64,000 nucleotides of DNA from DASWYT01 sp965246875 (GCA_965246875.1 CBDFFU010000006.1:434001-498000); one strand, 5' to 3'. Counted from the stretch's first letter, positions 16,603-26,198 are shown. Numbers and translations are program-made. The notes: a model not told the origin generated them from the sequence alone.

Positions 16603-17325
16603 ATGACACGTTGTCTCGCCATTATAGTCCTTTTGATTTGTTTGGTCGGAACGGCGTTTGGCGCGCATGCAGCGGATGTAAAATTTCCGGAACTGACCGG
16701 GCGTATCGTTGATAATGCCCAGGTGTTGTCTGCACAAACAACAGCGCAGTTAGAGCAACATTTGGCTGCATTTGAACAGCAGACCGGACATCAGGTTGTT
16801 GTCGTGACCTTGCCTGAAATCGGCGACAATGACATTGCCGATTACGGCTATCAATTGGGTCGTCATTGGCAGATTGGGCAACAAGGCAAAAATGACGGTG
16901 TGATCGTTTTGCTGGTGCCATCGACGCGGCAGGTGCGAATTGAAGTCGGCTACGGCCTTGAGGGCGATCTAACGGATGCGGCAAGCAGTGTTATTATTAA
17001 CAATGTGATGATTCCACTGTTCAAGGCGGGCGACATGGAAGCCGGATTGGTGCAGGGAACATTGGCTGTGATGTCGGTGGTCAGTCACGATGGACAGATG
17101 GCGGTCAGACCCGCTGGAAAACAGCATGACAATCTGATGAAATATCTGTTTATCGCGTTTATCATTTTCTGGATTTTTGCCCGCGCCCGTGGTGGCCGCT
17201 CTTCCGGGATCGCACCGTTTATTCTGGGCAGCATGTTGGGCAGCGGACGCAGTTCAGGTGGCTTTGGCGGGTTCGGCGGCGGTGGCGGCAGCTTTGGCGG
17301 CGGGGGCGCATCGGGGCGATGGTAG
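16603..17325 (+). CDS. TPM-domain membrane protein (YgcG/psb32 family)
   Basis: A 240-residue protein with a signal peptide (cleavage near AFGAHA), then a TPM domain (about 25-150) with LTGRIVDNAQVLSA, QQTGHQVVVVTLPEI and VRIEVGYGLEGDLTDA. A single membrane helix (about 185-200) follows. The C-terminus is a Gly/Ser-rich tail (GSMLGSGRSSGGFGGF). The domain order and tail are typical of the family encoded next to lemA. The role in bacteria is poorly known; some plant homologues act in photosystem repair. Confidence 0.92.
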   Translation: MTRCLAIIVLLICLVGTAFGAHAADVKFPELTGRIVDNAQVLSAQTTAQLEQHLAAFEQQTGHQVVVVTLPEIGDNDIADYGYQLGRHWQIGQQGKNDGVIVLLVPSTRQVRIEVGYGLEGDLTDAASSVIINNVMIPLFKAGDMEAGLVQGTLAVMSVVSHDGQMAVRPAGKQHDNLMKYLFIAFIIFWIFARARGGRSSGIAPFILGSMLGSGRSSGGFGGFGGGGGSFGGGGASGRW

Positions 17326-17978
17326 AGACTTTGTTCAAAGAAGCGGCACCCGATACGGTACATGGCGTGACCTGGGCCGACCAGCAATTCCTGCAACAGG
17401 AAATTGCAAAGGCTGAACGCGTGACGCAGTCTGAAATTATCGTGGGTGTGGCCAAGCGCAGCAGCAATTATGATTTTGTCGCACTGCTCATGGCGCTGGC
17501 TGTCACGTTGGCATTAGCGTTCAGCTTGTTATGGTTCAAATTCTGGCCGTATTCATATATCGCGCTGCAACTGGCGCAGATATGTTTGACGCTGGTGTTG
17601 CAAACGTTTTTTGTGAAGTCAGGCATGGTGATGCAATGCGTTCCAAACACGCACCAGCACCGCACTGCCCACCGCGTAGCGCGTGACATGTTCTATGACT
17701 ACGATCTGCAGACCACACACAGCCGCAACGCCTTATTGATTTTTGTGTCGTTACAGGAGCGCATGATCATTTTGCTGCCGGACAAAGCTCTGCGCCAAAA
17801 AGTGCCGTTTGCCTTGTGGGATGAGCTGGTCAAACAGGCCCTGGCGCAAAAGGGCAAGGACAATACATCCATGTGGCTGGCCCATACTATCCGTAACTGT
17901 GCCAAGGCGTTGCACCGTTATGATCCGGCCACGAGCGTTAACGAAGATGAGATTTCCAACGCGATTCGGTTTGTCTGA
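17319..17978 (+). CDS. second TPM-domain membrane protein
   Basis: A 219-residue protein with a TPM-like start (DQQFLQQEIAKAERVTQSEIIV), two membrane helices (about 50-70 and 80-95), and a cytosolic or periplasmic half resembling the DUF2207/TPM_phosphatase C-terminal type seen in lemA operons (ALLIFVSLQERMIILLPDKAL). It begins inside the last codons of the preceding TPM gene (ATGGTAG), so it is translationally coupled. The three genes form one operon. Confidence 0.82.
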   Translation: MVETLFKEAAPDTVHGVTWADQQFLQQEIAKAERVTQSEIIVGVAKRSSNYDFVALLMALAVTLALAFSLLWFKFWPYSYIALQLAQICLTLVLQTFFVKSGMVMQCVPNTHQHRTAHRVARDMFYDYDLQTTHSRNALLIFVSLQERMIILLPDKALRQKVPFALWDELVKQALAQKGKDNTSMWLAHTIRNCAKALHRYDPATSVNEDEISNAIRFV

Positions 17979-18352
17979 TCAGTATTAACGGCATTTTACG
18001 ATTTTTGTTGCAATGTCAGGCCGCTTTGCTGTATAAGAGTGACGAGTTTAGAGAAAACTCTTGTCCGATGTCATCCTGAGACAATATTTATTGGCGGGAT
18101 TGAATTCGAGAGAACGGCTTTTAGGGCATTCATTGACCCGAATTGATTTTATCACGTTGATTTAATCAAGCCAAGCCAGCCTTTCCTGCATTAGCCAAAG
18201 AGTTTCCATTGCGTCACAGCCTGTGTTTACGAACCAGGTTGCCCTTGGCATTGCGCTAATGGCTGGCAATGGGTTACGACGCTCGCAGGTTGGTTTGCTT
18301 TATCTTGAAGCAGGCTGTTCTTTTTTATCTAGACAAAGGTCTTTCATTTATC
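17979..18352 (+). promoter_or_regulatory. 374-base untranslated region before the DEAD-box helicase gene
   Basis: No convincing gene is visible between the TPM operon and the helicase start. The stretch probably contains the helicase promoter and a long 5' leader. Long leaders are usual for cold-inducible DEAD-box helicase mRNAs. An in-frame ATG exists 84 bases upstream of the chosen start, but the peptide it would add (hydrophobic, Cys/Phe-rich) is not part of the family. No specific regulatory motif could be recognised. Confidence 0.4.
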
Positions 18353-19993
18353 ATGACTAAAACATTTTCAGATTTCGGCTTGCCACACCAGTTGATGCAA
18401 GCTCTTGAGCGCGCCAAATTCACGACGCCAACCCCGGTCCAGGAACAAGCCATTCCGTTGGCCATGCAAGGCCAGGACGTGTTGGGTTCGGCCCAAACCG
18501 GGACCGGTAAAACCGGTGCGTTCGGTATTCCGCTGATTGCCAAATTGATGGAACAGCCGGATGCCACCGCGCTGATCCTGACGCCGACCCGCGAATTGGC
18601 GGCCCAGGTGATGGCAGCACTCCAGCAATGGATTGCCGTGCCAAACATCAAAACCGCGTTGCTGATCGGTGGGGAAGCCATGCCGAAACAATACCGCCAA
18701 TTGCAAATGAAACCGCGTTTGATCGTCGGCACACCGGGCCGCGTCAATGACCATTTGCTGCGCAAAACCTTGCACCTCAATAACACACGTTTTCTGGTGC
18801 TGGATGAAACCGACCGTATGCTGGACATGGGTTTTGGTATTCAATTGGATGCCATTTTAAACTTCCTGCCACAGGAACGTCAGACCATGATGTTCTCGGC
18901 TACGTTGCCAGCCAACATCATCAAACTGTCGAGCAAATACTTGCATCAGCCACAACGCGTGGCTGTGGGTAACTCGAACGTTGCCGCACCGAAAATCAAA
19001 CAGGAAATGATTCCAACCAGCGACGCCGATAAATATGGCGAGCTGATCAACCAGCTGGAAAAAAATGCCGATGGTACGGTGATCGTGTTCGTGAAAACGA
19101 AGTTTGGTGCCGATAAACTGGCGACGAAATTATGTCGGGCTGAAATCAAAGCCGATGCCATTCACGGTGATTTGAAACAGTCACGCCGTGACCGCGTGAT
19201 CCAGGATTACCGCGCGAAGAAATTCCGCGTGCTGGTGGCCACCGATGTGGCGGCCCGTGGTCTGGATATTCCGCACATTGAATTGGTCGTCAATTACGAC
19301 ATGCCACAATGCCCGGAAGATTACATTCACCGTATTGGCCGTACGGCCCGTGCGGGGGCAGAAGGTCACGCCGTTAATCTGGTGGCCCCGATCGACAGCA
19401 GCAAATGGAAAGCCATTCACCGCATGATGAATCCGGATGCGAAACCAGAAGCCGGTTCGCGTTCGAACGACGCGCGTGGCCCACGTCAAGGTGGCGGCGG
19501 TGGTTATCGTCAAGGCAACAGTTTCGGTGGTCAACGCTCCGGTAACGGCTTTGGCGGCGAGCGTCGCAGCAATGGCGGCGGTTTCGGCGGCGGCAATTCC
19601 CGCAGCGGCAGCAGCTTCCCAGGCTTTGAAAACAAACAGCGCAGCAATGACGGTTACGCGCCACGCAACAATGACGGTTATGTAGCCGGCGGACATCGCG
19701 ATGAATATCGTGGCGAGACGACAGCCTATGACAACCGCGCCCCGCGCGATGGTTATCGTGGTGATGCCCGTCCGCAACAGCCGCGCGATGATCGCCCGCA
19801 ACGTGATGGTTATGCCCCACGTCCAGCGTTTGGCGATCGCCCGGCCCAAAGTGCAAAACCAGCTGGCCCGTTCGGTCCAAAATCCGGTGGCTTTAAAGGC
19901 AGACCGTCCTTTGCTAAACCAGCGGGTGCAGCTCAGGGTGGAGCATCTGCACCGCGTCGCTTTGCAAAAAAACCAACTAAATTTGCAGCGTAA
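18353..19993 (+). CDS. DEAD-box ATP-dependent RNA helicase with Gly/Arg-rich tail
   Basis: A 546-residue RNA helicase with the DEAD-box motifs: Q motif (TPTPVQEQAIP), I (AQTGTGKT), Ia (PTRELAAQ), II as DETD rather than DEAD (VLDETDRML), III (SAT), V (VATDVAARGLDIP) and VI (HRIGRTARAG). The last 160 residues are rich in Gly, Arg, Asn and Asp with repeated RDGY/NDGY units, a basic RNA-binding tail like those of RhlE and DeaD. The start at MTKTFSDFGLPHQLM fits the family. A strong hairpin terminator follows. Confidence 0.93.
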   Translation: MTKTFSDFGLPHQLMQALERAKFTTPTPVQEQAIPLAMQGQDVLGSAQTGTGKTGAFGIPLIAKLMEQPDATALILTPTRELAAQVMAALQQWIAVPNIKTALLIGGEAMPKQYRQLQMKPRLIVGTPGRVNDHLLRKTLHLNNTRFLVLDETDRMLDMGFGIQLDAILNFLPQERQTMMFSATLPANIIKLSSKYLHQPQRVAVGNSNVAAPKIKQEMIPTSDADKYGELINQLEKNADGTVIVFVKTKFGADKLATKLCRAEIKADAIHGDLKQSRRDRVIQDYRAKKFRVLVATDVAARGLDIPHIELVVNYDMPQCPEDYIHRIGRTARAGAEGHAVNLVAPIDSSKWKAIHRMMNPDAKPEAGSRSNDARGPRQGGGGGYRQGNSFGGQRSGNGFGGERRSNGGGFGGGNSRSGSSFPGFENKQRSNDGYAPRNNDGYVAGGHRDEYRGETTAYDNRAPRDGYRGDARPQQPRDDRPQRDGYAPRPAFGDRPAQSAKPAGPFGPKSGGFKGRPSFAKPAGAAQGGASAPRRFAKKPTKFAA

Positions 19994-20014
19994 TATTTTG
20001 ATGATTTAAGTTTT

Positions 20015-20043
20015 AAAAAGGCACCTTCACCAGGTGCCTTTTT
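20015..20043. terminator. bidirectional rho-independent terminator
   Basis: A 12-bp stem (AAAAAGGCACCT with AGGTGCCTTTTT) and short loop. A-rich and T-rich flanks allow it to stop both the helicase transcript and the convergent GNAT transcript. Confidence 0.9.
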
Positions 20044-20047
20044 TGAT

Positions 20048-20569
20048 TCAATCAATATCGTTCAGATACTTGACCATTGCACAGCGTGTAAGCGGATTAG
20101 CGCCGTGCACTATTTCACTTTGGAGTTTTTGCGACAAAGCTGGATAAGACTGCATATCTGTCAATTCTGTGAAGCCTAATGTCGTGTAAAACGGTTTGTT
20201 CCACACCAGATCGCGTTGTGTTGTCAGGCCGATAGCTGAATAATTTTTCGGCATGGCGTAATCCAGCACAGTCTCCATCAAACGGCGGCCAATGCCCTGT
20301 TTTTGCTGGGGCAAAGCGACGGAAATTTCATGAATGTAGAGTAACTCCTGCATCGTAGTGCAGCCGACAAAACCAACAGGTGTATCCTGTTTATTGACAG
20401 CCACCCATAATAAATTGTTATGTATCATGTCCAGCAAGGTTTCAGTGGGCACCGTGCGATTGCCTGACACATGATCCGGCAAGACACGAAACGCCTCGGC
20501 GGCGGAACGTTCAACTGTGGCGAGTGCGGCAATGTCGTTTGGCCGAGCTAAGCGAATGGTGATGGTCAT
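20048..20569 (-). CDS. GNAT family N-acetyltransferase
   Basis: A 173-residue acetyltransferase with the GNAT core visible: ITIRLARPNDIAALATVERS at the N-terminus, FVGCTTMQELLYIHEISVAL, and the acetyl-CoA loop QQKQGIGRRLMETVLDYA, then ..LTTQRDLVWNKPFYTTLGF. The last motif (W-N-x-P-F-Y) is typical of a well-defined GNAT subgroup. The substrate is unknown. It is a single gene, converging on the helicase. Confidence 0.9.
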   Translation of the reverse strand: MTITIRLARPNDIAALATVERSAAEAFRVLPDHVSGNRTVPTETLLDMIHNNLLWVAVNKQDTPVGFVGCTTMQELLYIHEISVALPQQKQGIGRRLMETVLDYAMPKNYSAIGLTTQRDLVWNKPFYTTLGFTELTDMQSYPALSQKLQSEIVHGANPLTRCAMVKYLNDID

Positions 20570-20668
20570 AATATGAAACGGGTCTTTTTATTGATTTTGC
20601 AGTCATTTTAAGGTATTGCAAGATATCTTCCTCTTTCGTTAAGCCAGATCTTTGCAGAAATTTTAATC

Positions 20669-21169
20669 ATGAAACAGACCAAACTATTTAATAAATTAGA
20701 AACTGCGTTACAAACAGATGCCCAACATCACATCGATCATTTTTATAAAACCTGGAAAACCAGAGAACCAGTTCTGGCATTTTGTTTTTATTTTGACTCT
20801 GAAAACGGGTCTGTTGATTATTTGCTGTTACCGGAATCACGCTTTGTGACACATCCCGATGTTTCTGACATCGCAGCCTGGGCCTATGCCCAACCCTATG
20901 TGTCTGGAGCAAAATCAGACAAGTTTCTCGAACTGCTCGAGCAATATAGCGAACTGCGTTTTGCTGACGATACAACGGCTGAAATGTCCTCGGATTTGAG
21001 CCAAAACTTTGTTGATTTATTATTGCGCGTTTTAAATACCTTATCCTTTGACACTATTGTCAAACATGCCGATTTCATGATGTTTGCCGAATCTATTGAT
21101 GAAGATTGGAATCTGACTCCACAAACGGTCGATGCCAAATTGCGCAAAAAATATTTCGGTGGATGTTAA
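20669..21169 (+). CDS. hypothetical protein
   Basis: I do not recognise this 166-residue protein. It has no signal peptide or membrane segment, is acidic, and is predicted to be mostly helical after an early beta-type stretch (PVLAFCFYFDSENGSVDYLLL). The start ATG is at the beginning of a clear reading frame, in a region slightly richer in A+T than its neighbours. It lies alone between a GNAT gene and tRNA-Glu. Confidence 0.6.
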   Translation: MKQTKLFNKLETALQTDAQHHIDHFYKTWKTREPVLAFCFYFDSENGSVDYLLLPESRFVTHPDVSDIAAWAYAQPYVSGAKSDKFLELLEQYSELRFADDTTAEMSSDLSQNFVDLLLRVLNTLSFDTIVKHADFMMFAESIDEDWNLTPQTVDAKLRKKYFGGC

Positions 21170-21233
21170 AAGGCTTAAGAGAACGTCTTGAAATGTAAGC
21201 TATCTAATTGCAATCCAGCATGATTGCGAAGTA

Positions 21234-21309
21234 TGGCGTCCCCAAGGGGATTCGAACCCCTGTCGCCTCCGTGAAAGGGAGGTGTCCTAGGCCTCTAGAC
21301 GATGGGGAC
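21234..21309 (-). tRNA. tRNA-Glu(TTC)
   Basis: On the minus strand the sequence begins GTCCCCATCGTCTAGAGG and ends in GGGGAC, one base and CCA. A cloverleaf of 76 bases including encoded CCA is visible: acceptor GTCCCCA, D arm with TCTAGAGGCCTAGGA, anticodon stem CCTCC/GGAGG with loop CTTTCAC (anticodon TTC), and T arm CAGGGGTTCGAATCCCCTT. A single tRNA, no cluster. Confidence 0.96.
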
Positions 21310-21387
21310 TAGAAGCAAGTGAAAGAGACTATACAGGGCAAGGGTAGAATTGCAAGTGATATATAAATGAAATTATTATACATAATA

Positions 21388-22203
21388 TTAAAAACTGTAG
21401 CGATCGCGGACACGCATGAGGCGGGTATGGTCAGGATCAAACGCGTCGATCGCTTCACCTGTAATGCCAAATGATAAGCCATTATCAACCGCCTGATTAA
21501 CGAGGCCAAGCAATTTAGAGTCGCCTTTTTTGACAGAAATAATGCCTTTGTATTTACCAAGCGGCTTGTCTTTAAATAAGGGCTTTAATTGATTTAGATT
21601 ATTTTTATTGAATGCAGCAAAGCTGCCCGGTTCCCCGATTGCAACATCTGCTTTTTTTGTTGAGACATTGAGAAACAGTTGTGCCACATCTGTTGTCGCT
21701 GGCATGCTCGAAAGTTTAGCTTGAGGAAATAAACGTTGGACAAGATCAGCTGATAGATCGCCATCAATGCTGGTAAAATGAACTGTGTTATTATTTAAAT
21801 CGCTTTTTGTTTTAAAACGATTATCGTCTTGCCTGACATACGGGTAAACAAGAGTTGCATATAGCGGATCAGAGTATTCAACGAATTTGCCGGCTGATAA
21901 TGTCCATGGTCCATCACCACAAATGGCGTCAACGCGGCCTGAGTTTAAATCCTGAACCTGATTACCGGGAACAACTTCTTTAAATGTCACTTTAAGATCA
22001 AGAGTCGCAAATAACTTGCGCATTAATTGAACCGTAAAGCCACTCCATTGCTTCGTATTGGGATCTAAAACAGCATAAGGTGCCCAAGCCATGACACCGC
22101 ATGTGATTTCATTTTTAGCAATAACGTGATCATAAGCTGATGGATCTTGTGCTGATGCAAAAAAAGGCCATAACAACAACACACAGATTATAAGAAATTT
22201 CAC
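21388..22203 (-). CDS. periplasmic solute-binding protein (family 3, amino-acid type)
   Basis: A 271-residue periplasmic protein with signal peptide (cleavage after FFASA) and the solute-binding protein family 3 fold: KNEITCGVMAWAPYAVLDPN, then GFTVQLMRKLFATLDLKVTF and DLNSGRVDAICGDGPWTLSA, with VEYSDPLYAT. Such proteins bind polar amino acids or act as a sensor domain. No ABC permease or ATPase genes are adjacent, so it is an orphan and the ligand is unknown. It is divergent from the methyltransferase gene. Confidence 0.85.
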   Translation of the reverse strand: MKFLIICVLLLWPFFASAQDPSAYDHVIAKNEITCGVMAWAPYAVLDPNTKQWSGFTVQLMRKLFATLDLKVTFKEVVPGNQVQDLNSGRVDAICGDGPWTLSAGKFVEYSDPLYATLVYPYVRQDDNRFKTKSDLNNNTVHFTSIDGDLSADLVQRLFPQAKLSSMPATTDVAQLFLNVSTKKADVAIGEPGSFAAFNKNNLNQLKPLFKDKPLGKYKGIISVKKGDSKLLGLVNQAVDNGLSFGITGEAIDAFDPDHTRLMRVRDRYSF

Positions 22204-22276
22204 GTTACTTCCTTTTGTAGATCAGATAATTGTATTCTTTTTAGATTAAAATACAATAATATATAAAAATTCTTAC

Positions 22277-23116
22277 ATGGATATACGAAAAATGCAAAAC
22301 AAGCATGCCGAAGATGTTAACTCAAAACGTTGGGATGAATTAGCTGCACTTCATGCCAAATCAGATTATTATCGCGTCAATGATTTCTTGAATGATCCTG
22401 GCTTTTCTACTTTGAGTGTTATTGAACAAGATGAAATCGGGGATATCGAAAACAAAACTCTTTTACATCTACAATGTCACATTGGAATTGATACATTATC
22501 ACTTGCAAGACGTGGTGCCAAAGTTACAGGCATTGATTTCTCTTTGAAAAGTATTGAAGAGGCAAAATTGATCGCAGAAAAAAGCAAGTTAACCTCACGT
22601 TTTATCACATCAAATATTTATCAGTTGCAAAACGTTCTCAATGAAAAATTTGATATTGTGTATGTGAATTGGGGGTCATTATGCTGGCTCAAAGATTTAG
22701 GATTGTGGGCAACGATTATCTGTGATTATTTGAAACCTGGCGGTATGCTTTACCTGGCAGAAATTCATCCCTTTGGTTTGCTGTATTCGCGTGACAGCAA
22801 GTATACGGTCCAGGACACTCCGTCTTATTTTCAAAATAAAGAAAAATCTATCCACCATTACGCGTATGATAAAACATACACGGAACAAGGTAATATTCTG
22901 CAGAATAAAGATTTTTATCAGTGGACATACACTATCGGTGATGTTGTTAACAGCATTTGCCAGCAAAATCTGCATATTGAATTTTTGCATGAGCATCCGT
23001 TCGCTGTATATATGCAGATGCCAAACATGTTGAGATTAGACAACGGATTGTATGTCTTACCTTCAGATCAGCCACAAGTACCTTTGAGTTTTACAATCAA
23101 GGCAAGCAAATCTTAA
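22277..23116 (+). CDS. class I SAM-dependent methyltransferase
   Basis: A 279-residue protein with motif I of the Rossmann-type SAM fold (LLHLQCHIGIDTLSLARRGA, then KVTGIDFS), motif II/post I (FIVYVNWGS-like FDIVYVNWGSL) and a conserved LKPGGMLYLAEIHP. This is a well-known methyltransferase type (methyltransferase domain 11/25) of unknown substrate. The gene is markedly A+T-rich compared with recJ, which suggests acquisition. Its stop overlaps the convergent recJ stop by four bases. Confidence 0.87.
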   Translation: MDIRKMQNKHAEDVNSKRWDELAALHAKSDYYRVNDFLNDPGFSTLSVIEQDEIGDIENKTLLHLQCHIGIDTLSLARRGAKVTGIDFSLKSIEEAKLIAEKSKLTSRFITSNIYQLQNVLNEKFDIVYVNWGSLCWLKDLGLWATIICDYLKPGGMLYLAEIHPFGLLYSRDSKYTVQDTPSYFQNKEKSIHHYAYDKTYTEQGNILQNKDFYQWTYTIGDVVNSICQQNLHIEFLHEHPFAVYMQMPNMLRLDNGLYVLPSDQPQVPLSFTIKASKS

Positions 23117-24957
23117 ATTGATCCCGTCAGATCACTGGCAAACGCTGCATCCTCAATCGTAAACTGCGCTGAGCTGCGGCCTTGCCATTGGTTGACGCGA
23201 AGTGTTCCCATGACGTGGAGCAGTTCTTTTTGTTGCATGGCTTTTTGCAAGGCGTTGCCCAGGGGTGTGCCGATGGCGTTGAAGACCATTGACGTTAACC
23301 GCAAGCCACCGTCATCGACGCCATAGACGCGCAAGTGTTTGTCCTTGATCACGTCAAAGCCCTGGATGCGGAGATTTTTAATGACAAGCTTGGGCGTCGG
23401 GTTGCCCTGGCCGAACGGTTCCAGCAATTCCATTTCCTGTGCCAATTGCAACGTTGCACCATGACACGTAATGATGCCGTCGACTGTGACGGTTTCAACT
23501 AATCGTTCGCCTTTGAGATGGTCGCGGATGGTGAGTTTGAGGAAGTCGTGTAACTCACTGATCTTGCTGCGCATGACTTTAAAACCGGCGGCCATGGCGT
23601 GACCACCGCCTTGAATGATCAAACCCTGCTGACGCGCCCGCAAGACTAATTGCCCCAGATCGATACCGGTCATGGAACGTGCTGAGGCTTTGGCGTAATC
23701 ACCGTCATACGTCATGGCGATGGCCGGCCGCTGGAATTGTTCTTTTAAACGCGAGGCCAGCAAGCCGATAATGCCGGCGTGATAATCGGTATGGCCGATG
23801 CAAATAATCGGATCGTGATTATCCAGTTCGCCAGCCACTAGACCTAAAGCGTGTTCCAGTTGCGAACGCTCCATGTCCTGCCGCTGACGGTTGTTGTCGT
23901 CGAGCTGCAGAGCGAGGGCCTGGGCAATAATCGGGTCGTGCGTACACAACAATTCCGCACCGAGATGCGAGCTGGCAATCCGTCCGGCGGCGTTCAGGCG
24001 TGGGCCCAGCACAAACCCGGCGTGATAGGTGGTGGGCATCTGGTCGAGTTTGACCTGATCCATCAAGGCACAGAGACCCGCTTGCTGGCGCATGGCCAAA
24101 ACCTTGAGGCCTTGCACCACGAAAGCGCGGTTGATATCACGCAACGGCATGACGTCGCACACAGTGCCGAGGGCAACGAGATCCAGCCACTGCATGAGAT
24201 TGGGAATAGTACGCGCCGGATCGGTTTTTTTGAGTGCGCTGTTCAATGCAACGAGGGTGAGAAATGTGACACCAACAGCCGCCAGATGTTTACACGAGGA
24301 GTCTTCGTCGATGCGATTGGGATTCACCACCGCAATCGCCTCCGGCAATTGCGCTTCGCCCTGATGGTGGTCGATGACGATCACATCAAGACCCATCTCT
24401 TTGGCATGAGCCAGTGGTTCAAAGGCTGTAATGCCGCAATCGAGACAGAGCATCAACGTGTGACCGGATGCCACCAGTTGATCAACAGCCTCAGAATTTG
24501 GGCCATAGCCTTCGAGAATACGGTCGGGCAGATAACGCGTGGCATTGATGCCAAGTGCATGGAGGTAACGCCACATCAGTGATGTGCTGGTGATGCCATC
24601 AACATCATAATCACCAAAGATCACGATTTTTTCGTTATTCTGGATAGCTGTCACCAGACGTGGAATGGCTTTATCCATATCCAGCAGATGCATCGGGTCG
24701 GGCAAGAAGTCGCGCAAGCGGGGTTGCAGAAATGCTTCGACATGATCGAGCGCTACGCCACGTCCGGCCAGCAACGACGCGGTCAGCGGCGAGAGTTTGT
24801 GACGTTGCTGAATGGCCAGCGACGTGCGCGCATCGGCATCCAGCCAGCGCCATTTTTTTCCTTTGACGGAATTAGCGACCAGAATGGTTTCATTCCATAC
24901 CGGATGGGGACTATTAGTGTGAGGCTGCGCACCGGTGTGCGAGGCTGTTGTTGTCAT
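23113..24957 (-). CDS. recJ: single-stranded-DNA-specific exonuclease RecJ
   Basis: RecJ is the 5'-3' single-strand exonuclease of recombination and mismatch repair. The 614-residue product has the DHH phosphoesterase motifs: VIFGDYDVDGITST, LMLCLDCGITA, VIVIDHHQGEA and NPNRIDEDS. The DHHA1 part has AGIIGLLASRLKEQF and GGGHAMAAGF, and an OB-like domain follows. Length is normal. The ATG overlaps the stop of the preceding OmpA-like gene by one base (TAATG), so the two are probably coupled. Confidence 0.97.
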   Translation of the reverse strand: MTTTASHTGAQPHTNSPHPVWNETILVANSVKGKKWRWLDADARTSLAIQQRHKLSPLTASLLAGRGVALDHVEAFLQPRLRDFLPDPMHLLDMDKAIPRLVTAIQNNEKIVIFGDYDVDGITSTSLMWRYLHALGINATRYLPDRILEGYGPNSEAVDQLVASGHTLMLCLDCGITAFEPLAHAKEMGLDVIVIDHHQGEAQLPEAIAVVNPNRIDEDSSCKHLAAVGVTFLTLVALNSALKKTDPARTIPNLMQWLDLVALGTVCDVMPLRDINRAFVVQGLKVLAMRQQAGLCALMDQVKLDQMPTTYHAGFVLGPRLNAAGRIASSHLGAELLCTHDPIIAQALALQLDDNNRQRQDMERSQLEHALGLVAGELDNHDPIICIGHTDYHAGIIGLLASRLKEQFQRPAIAMTYDGDYAKASARSMTGIDLGQLVLRARQQGLIIQGGGHAMAAGFKVMRSKISELHDFLKLTIRDHLKGERLVETVTVDGIITCHGATLQLAQEMELLEPFGQGNPTPKLVIKNLRIQGFDVIKDKHLRVYGVDDGGLRLTSMVFNAIGTPLGNALQKAMQQKELLHVMGTLRVNQWQGRSSAQFTIEDAAFASDLTGSI

Positions 24958-26093
24958 TATTGCCCGATCAACACATCAACACGGCGCGCGGCAGCTTCAG
25001 ATGGCGCCTGACGGGCATCGACATCACCAAGTGCTGTGGCGTTGATCTGTTGTGATGGTACGCCTTGTTTTGTTAAAGCTTGCAGCACATGTTCCGTACG
25101 GTCAGCCGACACTTTCAGATTGATGGCTTTGGCTTTGGCAACCGATTTTGCCTTGGTGCGTGTCGAGGCATGGCCAACCAGTTTCACCGGCCGGTTTGTG
25201 CTTTTTGCGGTAGCGGCAAAGGACGCCAGTTTTTTGCGATCGTTTGGTGACAGGCGTGTCGAACCATGTTTGAAATAAATCGCCGGCATGTTCGACAGGG
25301 TGCCATCCGGCATGCCCGGACGGCGCAAGCCGTAACCGCCACCAAACCTTGGGCCGCCCAACAGCGAACCACCGAGCGCACTCATATCAACGGTCACATT
25401 TTGATTGTTGACGGGAATAGTGGAGGCAGGAATGGGCACGCTGCCATTGGCGTTCATTTGTTGACGGAATTGAACACCGCTGCGGCCATAGACATAGTCA
25501 GGCGATGATTGCGCCATCGCATAGGGGCGAACTGGAGTGTTGATCTGCACCGATGGCGGCACGTAAACTGGCCAGGTCGGCAAGGCACCCGCCACAGCGT
25601 TTGGATTAACAGTGTTCGGGTTTGCCATCGCCGGTGCGGGCGCGAGCGCAGCAGGCATTTGCAGTGCCGTTGGCAAGCCCATCGCGGTTGGCGGTGTGGT
25701 GCTGATAGCGGATGGCATATTCATCGCTGTGGCATTGGCACCAACCGGCGGCAGATTATCACTGGCAACATCGCCGGAGCTGATCGGCGCCAGAGGAGCA
25801 ACGCTGCCGTTCATGGTGTTTTTGTCAGCCTGGGCCTGGGTGTAAGCAGCATTGCGGTCGGCGGCCAGTTTTGTTTGCAGATCCTGCATGTCCTGACGTG
25901 CCTGAGACACATCAGGTGAGGCCGGAATGTCAGCGAGGTTTGGCTTGCTGGTTTCAGATGGCGCTGTATCTGCCGGCGGTACGTCGCGCCAAAAGGCATA
26001 ACGATCCGGTGTCGTGCTGCACGCGCTGAGCAACACGGCGCAACCGGCTAACAGGCAAAAACGGGAGATCAGAAAACAGGACGAACGCATCAC
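24957..26093 (-). CDS. OmpA-family outer-membrane lipoprotein
   Basis: A 378-residue lipoprotein (lipobox LLSAC, Cys25) with an N-terminal segment carrying PNLADIPASPD and a short helical stretch. A long Pro/Ala/Met/Asn-rich linker (about 90-240) follows. The C-terminal OmpA-like peptidoglycan-binding domain (about 270-378) has IYFKHGSTRLSPNDRKKLAS, VKLVGHASTRT and SADRTEHVLQAL. The PNLA.VP pattern is typical of an alphaproteobacterial family. Dot/Icm systems also use an OmpA-like lipoprotein (DotK), but this protein is unlike it in length, and it is linked to recJ rather than dot genes. Confidence 0.85.
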   Translation of the reverse strand: MMRSSCFLISRFCLLAGCAVLLSACSTTPDRYAFWRDVPPADTAPSETSKPNLADIPASPDVSQARQDMQDLQTKLAADRNAAYTQAQADKNTMNGSVAPLAPISSGDVASDNLPPVGANATAMNMPSAISTTPPTAMGLPTALQMPAALAPAPAMANPNTVNPNAVAGALPTWPVYVPPSVQINTPVRPYAMAQSSPDYVYGRSGVQFRQQMNANGSVPIPASTIPVNNQNVTVDMSALGGSLLGGPRFGGGYGLRRPGMPDGTLSNMPAIYFKHGSTRLSPNDRKKLASFAATAKSTNRPVKLVGHASTRTKAKSVAKAKAINLKVSADRTEHVLQALTKQGVPSQQINATALGDVDARQAPSEAAARRVDVLIGQ

Positions 26094-26198
26094 AAAACCT
26101 TATACCTTTTATTATCAAGGCATCTTATCAGTATCCCGCACCTTCGCAAAGCCCCTGTCTGCATAGATTTTTACGGGAAACGGGGTATAAATAACCCT

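Noticed and set aside
19181..19849. A long open frame on the minus strand opposite the helicase tail
   Set aside because: It is Ala/Thr/Ile-rich because it mirrors the Gly/Arg/Asn codons of the helicase tail; it has no family resemblance and no ribosome binding site.
23851..24582. A 243-codon open frame on the plus strand inside recJ
   Set aside because: It is antisense to conserved RecJ motifs, and its translation has no domain features.
24957..26093. The OmpA-like lipoprotein as DotK of the type IVB system
   Set aside because: It is about twice as long as DotK, has the PNLA.VP pattern of an ordinary alphaproteobacterial OmpA-like family, and is coupled to recJ rather than to dot genes.
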